Assembly: GCA_036346255.1 (NCBI GenBank)
Contig: CM070624.1
Coordinates: 13,982,626-14,046,625, forward strand
Length of the DNA: 64,000 nucleotides
Direction: 5' to 3'
Source of the DNA: Ampelocalamus luodianensis
Taxonomy: Eukaryota; Streptophyta; Magnoliopsida; Poales; Poaceae
The notes below the pieces were generated by a model, which made no database searches, was not told the origin of the DNA, and saw nothing but the letters and a program-made list of their open reading frames with translations. The first letter of the stretch is position 1, and every line of letters starts with the position of its first letter. Both the position numbers and the translations under genes were made by a program. Below are positions 11,386 to 22,294 of the stretch, piece after piece.

Positions 11386-11589
11386 TCGACTCTTCTCGCA
11401 TCGAAAAGGTAACCGTCGAAGAACGACACTCGTAGATTGAATCGTATTTTCTAGATTGCTTTCAATTCTGCAAATTTGGCTTTCTAGATTGGTTTTCACG
11501 GTGCAAATCCGCTCTAATCTACCGCGAGCCGACTTGAAGTCGCCGCCAAGCCGATCGGTGGGTTGTATGAAAGAGTAGATGATGATTGC

Positions 11590-12440
11590 ATCAGAGGTTA
11601 TATATGCAATCGCATGAAAGGCACCATGTGCACGGCACCGCCGCAGCGGCCGTCACTACCTCTGCGATACGCACGGCCGGCATAGTCCGCCATCACGCAT
11701 CGCCACGAGGCAACGACATAGCCACGCCGCTAGCACGCTGCAAGCATGCACACGCCGGCTCGGCCGCACCACCGGCGCGGTCCTGCATTACATTACATGA
11801 TATTGTATCGCATCACATCGCATCCGCACGTATGAACGAATGAAAAAAACAGCCGGCACGAGCGCGCCGGCGCGACGAGCGCTCCCCATGTCATCGACAT
11901 GTAGCCGCGACCACCCCAAAGACTTCACGCATCCCGCGGCGCCACTGCCCTTGAAGCCGCGCGCCACGCACGCGGCTCACCGCTCGCCGCGCTGCGCGCA
12001 GCCGACGGCGTCGCCGCGCCGGCCCCGCCGCCTCGCCGCTGAAGCGGCGCCGCCTCGGCGCCGACTCGCAATCGCCGCTTGAAGTGGCGCCGACGCCGAG
12101 CGCCACCGCGACGGGTCGCCGCGCCGCCCACACCTGCCGCCGCGACAAGACCACCGCCCGCAGCCACCACCGCCGCCAATAGCTTGAAGTCGCGCTTCGC
12201 ACGCCACGCCCCACCGCGCCTAAACCGAGCCGGCTCGCGAGCTTGCGCTACACATTGCGCGCCGCCATGCATGGCCGCGCTCGCCTTGACGCCGACCGCG
12301 ACGAGCGGTGCGCCACCACGCCACGCATCTCCGGACTTGCACGAGCCCCGCGCCGCCCGCGGCCTAACTGTCGCGCCACCGCCATGCCCGCACTTTGGCT
12401 TCCAAGCGCAATGAAACACGCCGCCACCACCCCATGAACA
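11590..12440. other. GC-rich leader segment inside the copia element
   Basis: Very GC-rich (GCCGCC/CGCGCC runs), in contrast to the AT-rich rest of the interior. It produces several overlapping open frames on both strands with no recognisable domain. It lies where an untranslated leader or the start of gag would be, and may be captured host sequence. Confidence 0.4.
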
Positions 12441-13149
12441 GGTAGGGAATCCCTACCACGTTGGCTCCTTTGGAACTAGCCAAGCAATGGACATGCATGG
12501 GCCGCAAGCAATGGAACCATGCCTCGCCAAACAAAACAAGAAAGGCTAATGCCAAGAAGTAACGTCGGGCCAAAAGAAGAAAAGCATGGCCCAAAGAAAA
12601 GAAAGGGCCGACGGAAAAGAAAGAGAAAAAAAGGGAAAGAAAAAGGAAATTTTGAATTTTGCAAATAAGTCCTCCAAAATTCGAAATTGCACGTAAATTT
12701 TTCTCTCAGATCAAATTTTGCATGTTAACCCCTAGAAGTTGCAGAATTCGCCAGAAAATACTCTTTCCAGCAGAAAAGGGTTTTGGGAATTAAATTTTTG
12801 AATCGATTTTTTCATTTGAAGCATGTTTAACTTTGTTATTGTTGTTTCTATACAATTTATTTATTGTATTTATGCTTTCATTATCTGTGATTGTTTATAT
12901 TGCTTTTAATCACCAAAATAGCAAAGAATCATGAAAATGCATAGAAAATACGGGATCACGAATCGAAGTTCGAATAGCATTATGAGAAGTTTGCAACCAT
13001 CTTACGCAAATTACCAAATGATAATCTTATGAATTTTGGCATGAATATGAAGATGATCGCATCACGAATCGAATTAAGAATCCGACCAAAGATGGCGATT
13101 TTGTATAAATTTGTATCATCTTCAATTCGTGGTAATGTAATCACGGATG

Positions 13150-16100
13150 AGTAGAAGATGGAGAAGATTTTCTACCTTTCACCCGAATGCGGTGCAATCG
13201 CACGCAACTCATCACAAGACGGCTACATGCAAGAAGTCGAATTAATTGATATCATGCAAGTTGCGAAACTCGTGATGATGTTCTAAGAAAGAACTACATC
13301 TCGCAGCCACCTAATAGCAATGTTGGCTATGAAGCCATCGCTAGCGACTACAAGGTGATGAAGCTCTCACGTATGAGAGGAGCAAGAAGGATAAGGTAGT
13401 GCGTCGCACGTTATTGATGCTTTCCATCTAAGAAAAGGGCAAATGATAGCATGAGGCACACCTCGTCATTGCAGTACAGAGGATTCACATCCATTAGTTG
13501 CACTTATGAATGTGGATGCCCAAAGAGTGCCCCATCATCCCTCCTTTGGACATCGCAGCCACACAAACGTAGTCGCTAAAAGGAGAAGATCGCGCATGGA
13601 GCCGATTGAGGCGTAAGTTCATGAATACTGTCTATTAGATCTAGTGCACGCATTGCACTCGAATCTTTATAGTAACTCGCAGCTTGTAATTGAAGCGCAA
13701 TTTTGAATTATTGAATAATGGTTGCAAGCTCTAGCAGAGCAAAGCATTAAATTCTTATTATGAGTCCCGCAAGGCTTATTTTTCCTGCTTTTATAATAGC
13801 AAGTTACGCTCGATATTTGAAGTATTTTATCTATGTGTTGCTTGTTTTCTACATATTAATAAAGTACATTATATTAGAACGCGTGTGGCGCCCTATGGAG
13901 GAAGTGTGCTTAGCATGTAGCGCAAAATGAAAACCATCCTAAGAGAAATGGAAATTTTTCCAATCGATCAAAGAAGAATGCCGTAGTCTTCACGACAATC
14001 GCAGCAAATGATACTTGTATAATAGGCTCGGAAGGGCCACAACTATACTCCCAATGGGCACAACTTTGGTCATTGAAGAAGACTTGTTGTACCTAATCGA
14101 CTAGAACTCTCAAGGATATTTGCGCTAACAGCTCGTGTAGAGACGATGAAGAGTATGGTGCAGTAATACTGCCATTACAAAGCGTGAAGAAAGTGAAAAT
14201 AGCATTAGAATGTCTTCCTTCATATGAAATCGGGCTATACTACACTAATATTAAGGCACTGCAATTTATACGCTTTGAAAACCGTATTTAGAAGCTCCAA
14301 CTTATCTATCTCTAGCATGATAGATTATACCGCCTAGGTCTTAGGATAATGAGAGATATAATTAACAATTCACAGGACATAATATGAATATAAAGAATTT
14401 CCCGAACTGAAAGATTTTGTGTGCCCGCATGTGCCACGGAAATTAATTATTAGACCTTTGCTCAAAGCTAAGGATAAAGTCCTCGCATTCCTGGACCGTA
14501 TCCAAGGAGACTTTTGCGGTCCTATACAACCCCGTAAGGGTCAATTAGGTATTTTATAGTGCTTATTGATGCTTCCTCGGAATGGTCGCACGTATGTTTA
14601 TTGTCTACAAGAAATCATGCTTTTGCAAAGCCAATCTCGTAGATAATTAAATATTTTCCCGATCATCATGAGAAGTCCACCGAATGGACAACACGAGAAC
14701 TCACTCAAAAGCATTTGATGATTATTGCATGAAAATGGGAATTAAAATTGAGCATTTTGTACCGCATGTCCGCACTCTGTAATGGACTAGTAGAACTTTG
14801 AAGAATTGTAATTTACCAACTATATGTTGGGACATGCATCCGCTCATAGCACTCTCATCAATTTTAGACCATCGCCTATAACATCCATCCAACTATGCAA
14901 CTAGCGCAAGGGTCAAGATCGAAAACTTCTCATCTTCGCAGTTGGTTTGCAAGGGTTATATACCTATACCACCACCGCAATGAATCGCAATGGGTTTTTC
15001 TCCGAAAGTCCGGGATATACGTTGGTTATGAGACAAAGATCCATAATCAAGTATTTTGACCATATGATCGATATTTGTATAATGCCCGATTCACGATAGT
15101 ACATTAGATGAGGTTAGTTTCCGTCATTAGGGAGGAAATCAACCATTGATGATAATGTCGGAAACAATTGAAGTCTAGAAGACAATTGAAATCCGAAGAT
15201 AATTGAAATCTATGCATATGACCGCGCACTAGTGAAGCAAATACAAAAGTCCGTAAGATAATTGCATCCGTAAGATAGTTGAATTGAAGTCTAGAAGACA
15301 ATTGAAGTCCGTAAGATAATAGATTTACAAATATTAGCAAATCAACCGCCGACCACTTTAGTGATTTGAAGAGCGTGACCAAGTAGCATTTGCTCGCATT
15401 TAATGCACCGGAGAGGGTTGAGATACCAATGAAGGTATCCTAATCCCGCCCAGAGGCCTCGAAAAGGACGAGAACTCCGCCCCTCGAACTGGCAACCGGG
15501 ACGCTCGTGAAAAGGATAAGAAGGACTTGACACAACCGATCACCGGTGCCCTGTAACCAAAAGGGGAGCCGTTGAGACTGTATCGGTATGGAACCTTCGA
15601 AAAGGCATACTAGAATTGAACATCCCCATGAAGGGAAACATCGCATGGATGTGTGCGCACACATCGGAGCTGAAAAACTAAAGGACTTGCCCCGCAATTG
15701 GAAGCAATGTGAGCAAGTAGAAGCATTAAAAGAATCGCCCTTGAAGAAATAGTTATAAACTTTATGACCTCGGAGAATCTTTGAATATGACAACACCAAT
15801 GTCGACATTTACTTTGCAAAGAAACTTGCCACAATCATCAATCTTGATACAGAGCCTACATCGCTCGATAAATGAAAGAAAAGATCAGATTGAGAAGATT
15901 GGGAGAAGGCAATCGAATCGAATTATTCTTTCCGAATAAAGAAAGACGCTTGGGCACGTAGTCGCACGCCTCCTTGTGCACCCGTAGGGTATAAGTGGGT
16001 ATTTGTTCGAAAGAGAAATGAAAAGAAGCAAGGCTCGTTGTACAAGGTTTCACCGACATCCGTAAGATGATTATGAAGAAACCTATTCCCGGTCATGGGC

Positions 16101-17400
16101 GAACTCCTTTAAATATTTATCTCAATGGCGTGAACTTGAAGTTAGAAGTGAAATTGATGGATGGGTACCAACATACCTTTATGAAATATTGATTCGACAT
16201 TTATATGAAGATACCAATGTATCAACGTCTCCAACCAAAACAGAGCAAATAGAAATACGTGCATGTGAAACTCGTAAAGTCATTGTACGAACTTAAGCAA
16301 TCAAAGAGTAATGTGGTATAATCGCTTGAGCAACTTTCTATGCAAGAAAGACCACACAAAAATGAGAATAATCTCGTGTATTTATACAACGATCCCGAAC
16401 GGATTTTGCATAATCTCGTGTATGAAAATGATCTGAATATCATCTAACCTCAAGGATATTAAGAAAACAAGCTCTTACCGAGTCGGAGTTCAAATGAAAG
16501 ATTTGGGTAAAACCAAATATTGCCTAGGCTTGCACTTCTGAGCGAGACCCATGAAGGGATTTTAGTACATCACCAACCTACACTCGTAAGGTGTTGGAAA
16601 GGTTCGCTTTGAAAAGGCATATCCCTCGAAAGTGCCAATGATCGGGAGATCCTTGCAGCAAGACAAGGACCCGTTCAGACCTAGAGAAGAGGGGGAGGAA
16701 GTCCTGGGACCGGAATTCCCATATTTAAGTGTGATAGAAACACTCATATATTGAACAAATCAGACTAGACCGGGCATTGCATTTGCCGTGAACCTATTAG
16801 CAAGGCATAGTACAAAACCTACCAAAGGCATTGGCAGGGGATAAAGGACATCTTCCGATACCTCCAAAGAAGCAAAGAATTTAGTCTGTTCTACAGAAAG
16901 AACCAAGACCTAACTATGAATGGCAATGCAGATAACGGGTACTTGTAGGATCCGCATACAACAAAGAAAGTGCTATGTATTCCTATGTGGTGGAACCGCA
17001 ATTCCATGAAAATCGCCTAGCGAGTCTTGTACCGACTTCAACGAACCACTCGAATAATAGCATTGTATGAGGCCTCACAAGAATGCGCTTAGCTTCGCTT
17101 GGATGATTCACCACATCCAGCATCATGTGGATTGAATGCCGAACTAACCCCACTATTATCTATGAAGATAAATGCGCTTGTGTTGCACAAGTACATATGG
17201 GTTATGTGAAGAATCCTCCCACAAAGCATATCAACCCCAAGTTCTTCTATGCTCATGAATTGCAAAAGATGAACATATTTAAAGTAATCGCATACTAAGT
17301 CATGTGAGAATCTTGCAGATTTATTCACTAAGTCACTTCCAGCGTCTAACTTTGAAAGATGCATACGTGAATTGGAATGATGAGACTTAGAGAAGTGTAG
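13150..17400 (+). pseudogene. Degraded copia gag-pol remnant
   Basis: Discontinuous frames match copia-type polyprotein in the expected order. An integrase-like part lies near 14440-15080. A reverse transcriptase part lies near 15990-16450, where the catalytic Tyr-Val-Asp-Asp reads Tyr-Glu-Asn-Asp at about 16424-16435. A connection and RNase H part runs 16460-17390, with recognisable Gly-Lys-Thr-Lys-Tyr-Cys-Leu-Gly-Leu and Asn-Leu-Leu-Ala-Arg-His motifs. Stops and frameshifts occur every few dozen codons. It cannot encode active enzymes, so mobilisation must have been in trans. The exact left boundary of gag cannot be seen. Confidence 0.75.
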
Positions 17401-17661
17401 AATTCAGGGGGAGAACCTTCACGAACTCATTATTAAAGCTTGATCATGAAGATCGAGTACCCAAAGAATAAATCCAGAAGATTAAATGAAATTGGGTGGA
17501 TTGTACTCTTTTCCTCGACGAAGTTTTCCAAGTTTCTACCAAGGTTTTTAATGAGGCAATTCGTGCATCACAGCAGAACTTGTATCATGTACTCTTTCTC
17601 TAAATTTTTCCCACTGGGTTTTTATGGAGTTTTGACGAGACATGGATATGAAGGATGAGTG

Positions 17662-17672
17662 CCCAAGGGGGA
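17662..17672 (+). other. Polypurine tract
   Basis: A purine-rich AAGGGGGAG stretch immediately upstream of the 3' LTR, as needed for plus-strand priming. Confidence 0.7.
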
Positions 17673-17673
17673 G

Positions 17674-17944
17674 TGTTAAGAAACCGGGCCTAGGACCATG
17701 AGTCCCGCCCAAGGCGGCTCCTCATCCCAAACCCTAGCAGGGTCGTAGCCTATAAATAGGGGGTGCTATTCATTGTAAAGGATTGATCGATGGATGAAGG
17801 AATAAAGAGAAACAAGAAGTCCCCCTACATCTCTGTGTTCTATCTCTTATTCTGTTCTTATTGTTCATGCATTATTCTTACGATTCTATACTTGTCTACG
17901 AGGTAATCGCTCGGACTGGACTCGCCAGCGACGGTTCCTCAACA
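17674..17944 (+). repeat. 3' LTR of copia element
   Basis: 271 bp, identical to the 5' LTR except at two sites near 17706 and 17715, where TGG is replaced by CG. Together the two changes give a perfect CCGCC/GGCGG stem. Confidence 0.92.
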
Positions 17945-17995
17945 TTCTCAAAACAAGAAGACGAAAAAAAGTGTTCTCAAAACAAGAAATAAAAA
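17945..17995. repeat. Short tandem repeat split by the copia insertion
   Basis: A unit of about 30 bases (ACAAGAAGACGAA, A/G-rich run, GTGTTCTC) occurs just before the copia element (11072-11098), just after it, and again in part at 17977-17990. The element therefore landed inside an existing tandem repeat at the 3' flank of the tRNA-Phe gene. Confidence 0.6.
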
Positions 17996-17996
17996 A

Positions 17997-18069
17997 TGCG
18001 GTGAGCGTGGATCGAACACGCGACCTTCAGATCTTCAGCCTGACGCTCTCCCAACTGAGCTATCCCCGC
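17997..18069 (-). tRNA. tRNA-Phe (anticodon GAA), nuclear
   Basis: A 73-nt cloverleaf on the minus strand. The acceptor is GCGGGGA with TCACCGC and discriminator A, the D arm is GCTC with AGTTGGGAG, the anticodon loop is CTGAAGA, and the T loop is TTCGATC. An A-rich run on the plus strand (17991-17996) gives a T run after the tRNA, as expected for Pol III termination. From memory, the usual plant sequence has A at position 31. Here it is G, giving a G-U closing pair of the anticodon stem, which should still fold. Confidence 0.93.
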
Positions 18070-20261
18070 GGTGGGTTCATGGCATACAAATATGATGAAA
18101 TGGACAGTTTATCCGATGCTCCGAAAGAAGCATGCTGCCACGATCCTAGGTTACCTAGTTCATGCCTCACTTGCAAAGGAGTGCGCGTTGCCTGTTCTCT
18201 CGAGCCCTGTTTCCTCCGTTGCTCAAACGCTACGTACTTGTGTAGGACAGCGACTCGATGGAGAATAGGAAACGTACCGAGGGGGCAGCTGGCAATTTCA
18301 CCCCGTATCGACACGTCCTGCAGCAAGCCCCGGCGCCCAGCGGCCAGCACAGTGCACGAAAGCAACAGATCTTTTCCCAAACCTAACGAGACGCTCCCGG
18401 TTACGCATGGCTGACATGCCGTCTGGTACCACAAGTACTACCAGCACTGTCATAGGGCCGTTCACGGTCCTACCGACCTGCCGAAGACATCAGGCAAGGA
18501 CACCCATTAAGTTAGTCAAATGTTATAAGAATTCTTTCAGGCTGAACGAAGAGCACAGAAAGGTCGACACGACAGCCTTGATCTAAGGATACAAACAGTA
18601 CTTCTCGCGTAGAGCCAAGGGGTATAACATACTCTGGAGCGAAGAGGGTTTAGGAAGGTTTCGCTCCAATGCCACCTCGTACGGATTGAATGGGTTAGGA
18701 CTACTTGTGAACCAAGAGTAGAGATGTGGTGGACCAGGTTCATGAAGGTCCACCGGCACCAAAGCTATACACAAAAGGGTGTAAAGACTACGAAGCCTCT
18801 ATAATCATAGAGCATTTTTAGAGATAAAATTGTACTCTCTTGTACTTTGATGTAAAACTATAAATCATCTCTCCCTTTGTGAAGAGCCAAGATGACTCTT
18901 AGGAATAAAAAAATATTTACTCATACTAGTACGTTTTCCGTTTTCCAAAGATCTTGGGGCTTCCTCCTCCTCATCGCGGAAACCAAAGGTTCCTCATTTT
19001 CTACTGATTGGTCCGTAGTCACCCCAAGCACCATGTCACCAACAGCCATCGGTAGATCCACTTATCCAGTCCAGAGATCTCAGACCAGAGCATACAGCTG
19101 GCTGCCACCAACCAGTCAGATGCCTAGGACAGGCGGGCAGCCAGTCTGAGGTCGGTGCCAACATCGGCTTCTTTCTCCCTCTCATCACAGAGCATGTCTC
19201 TTCAGTCGCCAAAAAAAGTTGTGCCAATATCGCATGCTGTTCTGTACTAATGTGCAATCTGTTAGTGTAGTACTAACAGTTCAAGAAATCTACGAGGATT
19301 GCAAATGCAAAGTACTACAACAATTGACGTGCGGAATTCTGTAAGCGTGGTCGTAGCTCGTAAGGTAGGGGGGCACCTTTCCAGCCCAAATGCCCTACAG
19401 CTTGACACGAATCATGCCCAGAGAAAACAGCCTGAATCTTTCAGGGGCGAAGTGGCAGAGGCCGTAGCAGAGCAGAGCAGGAGCCGCAGCTTTTGCCCCA
19501 GACCCCAGTGCAGAAATAAAGCAATTCATGCTAAAAGAAAATGTACTAAATACTAGCATGTGGATATCTTGTTCGTCGGCTTCGACTAAATAGCATGTGG
19601 ATTGGAAAGAAAAGATAAGAAAAGAAAAGGAACAGCCCGACGTTATCATTGGTTTGCAGGAAAGTGTAATCCGCCATGAAATGGTGCGCAATGGGATGTT
19701 TCATCATTGTTTGACAGTTGCCACATAAGCCGCCAGTCTCACCAGCCTTTCTATGCTATTGCAATGCATCAAGAAAACCAATTGTGTTTCCAAGTCCATG
19801 ACCAACAATGTGATCTTGTAGATAAATTTCTAATGGAAAAACAAGAGAGGCATACAAGAATAACACACCAGCATTGTGTTCCATCAGTTGCTATAGTGCC
19901 AACTGCCAATGACAATACTAAACCGAGCACCGTCGTGAGTCGTCACATCACATAACCATGCCAGTGGCACACACTGACACTGTAACAAGGACAAAGCACA
20001 AACCCGACGAATGGAGTAAAATCTAAGGACTTCTATCTACAATTGTTACCTCTGATCGCATTCTTGGCTCTTTTCCAACCGAAAATCACTCAAACACAAA
20101 CACACAATGCAAACAAAGAAGCACGGATTAATGGAAATGAGAAATTACGGCAAGCCACACAACAGCAAGAACACCTGGCTCCAAGAATTAACCACGCGAA
20201 ACTACACCCACGCGTCAGCCCGCGCATGCAATGATGCAATCACGTAGAAAAGCTGCAGCAG
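18070..20261. other. Intergenic region, no gene supported
   Basis: Mixed sequence with only short ORFs. The 18520-18900 part looks like old repeat. It has a TATA-less GC/AT-balanced stretch ending in CTCTCCCTTTGTGAAGAGCC, and no ends or duplications can be defined. The downstream flank of the TCP gene (20100-20261) shows no clear signal. Confidence 0.3.
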
Positions 20262-20858
20262 TCACCGGGACTCCTCCTCTGGTCGCCTTGCGGCACCGGA
20301 GAGCGCGGAGAGCAGGCTGAGGTGGTGGCTCTGCGCCACCGACGCGTACGCCTGCGCCTCCTGCGACGGCGAGAGGCCCCATGCCACGGGCCGCGACGGC
20401 TGCAGCGCCTCCCAGAACGACGGCGCCTCGTGGTCCTGGCGCGAGCGCTTGCCGACGAGGGGGGAGGCGGTTGTGGTGGACGGGGCGGAGGAGCAGGAGA
20501 AGACGGCGGGGGTGGTGCCGGACCCCGTGGCGGCGAGGATGGAGGGCTCGGCCTGGCGGAGCAGCCACTCGATGGTCTGGCCGTCGGACTTGAGCCCCAG
20601 CTCGCGGGTGAGCTGGAACACGCGCGCCGCGCACACGATCGGCATGCGCACGCGACGCCCGCGCCCGTTCACCTTGCTGTGCCGGTCCTTGCCGCCCTGA
20701 GCCGCCCCCGCGCCCGCCTTTCTTGGCGCTGGCACCACGGCGTCCGCGGGCGCGGACGTGAACGGCATTGTCATTGGCTGGGGCAGTGGCATTGGCGTCG
20801 GCGTCGGCATTGCCATGGGCCGGTAGACTTGGAAGGTGGCGGCGTCGCGAGAGGCCAT
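20262..20858 (-). CDS. Class I (PCF-type) TCP transcription factor
   Basis: An intact single-exon frame of 198 aa. The TCP domain spans about residues 57-111. Its basic region is Lys-Asp-Arg-His-Ser-Lys-Val-Asn-Gly-Arg-Gly-Arg-Arg-Val-Arg-Met-Pro, followed by helix-loop-helix with Gly-Leu-Lys-Ser-Asp-Gly-Gln-Thr-Ile-Glu-Trp-Leu-Leu. The short basic region is diagnostic of class I. These nuclear proteins bind GGNCCCAC-type sites as dimers and control growth genes. The Pro/Met-rich N-terminus and Ser-rich C-terminus are low complexity. I chose the start at 20858 because a TATA box at 20957-20964 puts transcription start near 20930, which leaves about 70 bases of leader. An in-frame ATG at 20927 would sit at or before the cap. 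At about 200 aa it is one of the shorter family members. Confidence 0.93.
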   Translation of the reverse strand: MASRDAATFQVYRPMAMPTPTPMPLPQPMTMPFTSAPADAVVPAPRKAGAGAAQGGKDRHSKVNGRGRRVRMPIVCAARVFQLTRELGLKSDGQTIEWLLRQAEPSILAATGSGTTPAVFSCSSAPSTTTASPLVGKRSRQDHEAPSFWEALQPSRPVAWGLSPSQEAQAYASVAQSHHLSLLSALSGAARRPEEESR

Positions 20859-20956
20859 GACTGATGGCTTTCGTGCGGGTGGTGAACAGATATGGGAGGA
20901 GGTGATGGGGATAGATAGATAGGGCATTGTCCTCTTGGCCCCCGGGTGTGGTAAGA

Positions 20957-20964
20957 TTTATAAA
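20957..20964 (-). promoter_or_regulatory. TATA box of the TCP gene
   Basis: On the minus strand TTTATAAA lies about 100 bases upstream of the chosen start codon. It is the only strong TATA element in the immediate upstream region. Confidence 0.6.
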
Positions 20965-22294
20965 GGGGGTTGAGTTTTGTTGTTGTTTTTGCCTACTAAT
21001 ACGTTATAATTGGTACGTTTTTGCTGATTATCAGGTGTCTGATAATTGGTATACGCCTGTGGTTGAAGAGTAAAGTCATACACATTTCGGAGGTAGATGT
21101 CAGAGAAATGCACATTGAACTTACTACACATTAACTTTGCAAGAAAACGTTTTGTCACTTTGTGCTCCGACGAAAATATTTTTTGAGGGGGATTTGGACG
21201 GAAAATTTGACTTCAATACATCTTAGATTTTGGTTCGTGTGGTTTTAGTCACACAAACAACGCATTAGTAATTTTTACGAACCAGTTTTGACTTTCCAGA
21301 AGCACACAAGCATCTTTACCTCCGTTTTTTTTTTTTTGAAAGGAAGACCTCCGGATTTGTCCTGAAGAACAAAGAGATGGATTTTTTTTCCCAACAAAAG
21401 CGATGAAATTTGAATGCTCTTTATTGTTTTTGGCTGATATACTATCTGCATTAATTATGAATGAATGAATATGGGGTTTCAGCCTTTCAGAAGTTCTTTA
21501 TGCAATTATCGGGAAGTAACGGTGCCTGAACTTCAGCACTTTGCTCTAGACTCTACAGTCCACACAGGACATGAGCATTGCAGGGGCACGTATGGCTCTG
21601 TAGCAGTAGTAGTAGTGTAGTGCAGCAGTGGGCACTGTACACATCGGGCAGGGCACATGTGAAAGTTGATCTGCGTCTGGCACCTCTCACTTTGCTGGGC
21701 CCTGTAGGCCTCTAGGTCTTTTACAAACGGGAAACCTAGCTAGCTGCATAGCATATGAATTCATCGTGCCTATGTCATCAAGGATACAAGATTATATAAT
21801 GAGCCATAGCCGGTGAAACAAATAATTGAGCACTTGAGCTGCACAGAAGAACTCCCATGATAAAATTGCCCTGATTGCCCCAAATCCGAGAATTCGAACC
21901 GGGATGGGGGAGGGGACGATGCCACCTCTTTACGAGCCGGCCATCGTTAGCTGAATTTTCTTCTTAGGTAAGTTCGGACAAGACTCGCGTTTGCATAGAT
22001 GCTTGCACTCTGTTAGAAGGCGACCAAGCTGCATAGGAGTAGGAGGTCATTTTCACCCGAAAAGCCACACTGATACGCAGAACGAGACCATTGTTACAAG
22101 TCATTTTCAAACAAAAGGCCAGGGGATACGCATGCAGCTTATGGTGAGATACTGTCGGCGATTATCCACGAAGGAATGGTCCCTGCTAAATCTGCACTAA
22201 AAGTGCAGGGAAGCAGGGACAGAACACGGCCTCGGCCAATCTGGCCGCGGCTCTCCCAGTATTTCAGGAGAAAAAATAATAATAGTGTTATGTA
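20965..22294. other. TCP upstream region and spacer
   Basis: The upstream region of the minus-strand TCP gene. It has scattered short ORFs and a (GTA)n-like stretch near 21600, and no further gene is visible. Regulatory elements beyond the TATA box cannot be identified by eye. Confidence 0.3.

Larger units (their letters stand above)
11099..17944 (+). mobile_element. Full-length Ty1/copia retrotransposon, coding-dead, with 5-bp TSD
   Basis: Two LTRs of 273 and 271 bp bound a 6.3-kb interior. The identical 5-bp duplication TTCTC lies on both sides (11094-11098 and 17945-17949). A primer-binding-like CGTTATCAGCACGA follows the 5' LTR directly, and a purine tract (AAGGGGGAG) precedes the 3' LTR. 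The copia order is seen in the interior: integrase-like, then reverse transcriptase, then RNase H with the late Ala-Asp-Leu-Phe-Thr-Lys-Ser-Leu-Pro motif at about 17316-17342. The frame is broken by many stops and indels. The near-identity of the LTRs means a recent insertion, so the interior was probably already defective when it moved. Confidence 0.92.

Noticed and set aside
11590..12440. Several GC-rich ORFs that could be taken as a host gene
   Set aside because: They lie inside the copia element between primer-binding site and pol, overlap on both strands, and have no recognisable motif.
20215..20864. Arg- and Ala-rich ORFs opposite or in other frames of the TCP gene
   Set aside because: They are frame shadows. 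Only the minus-strand frame from 20858 encodes the TCP domain.
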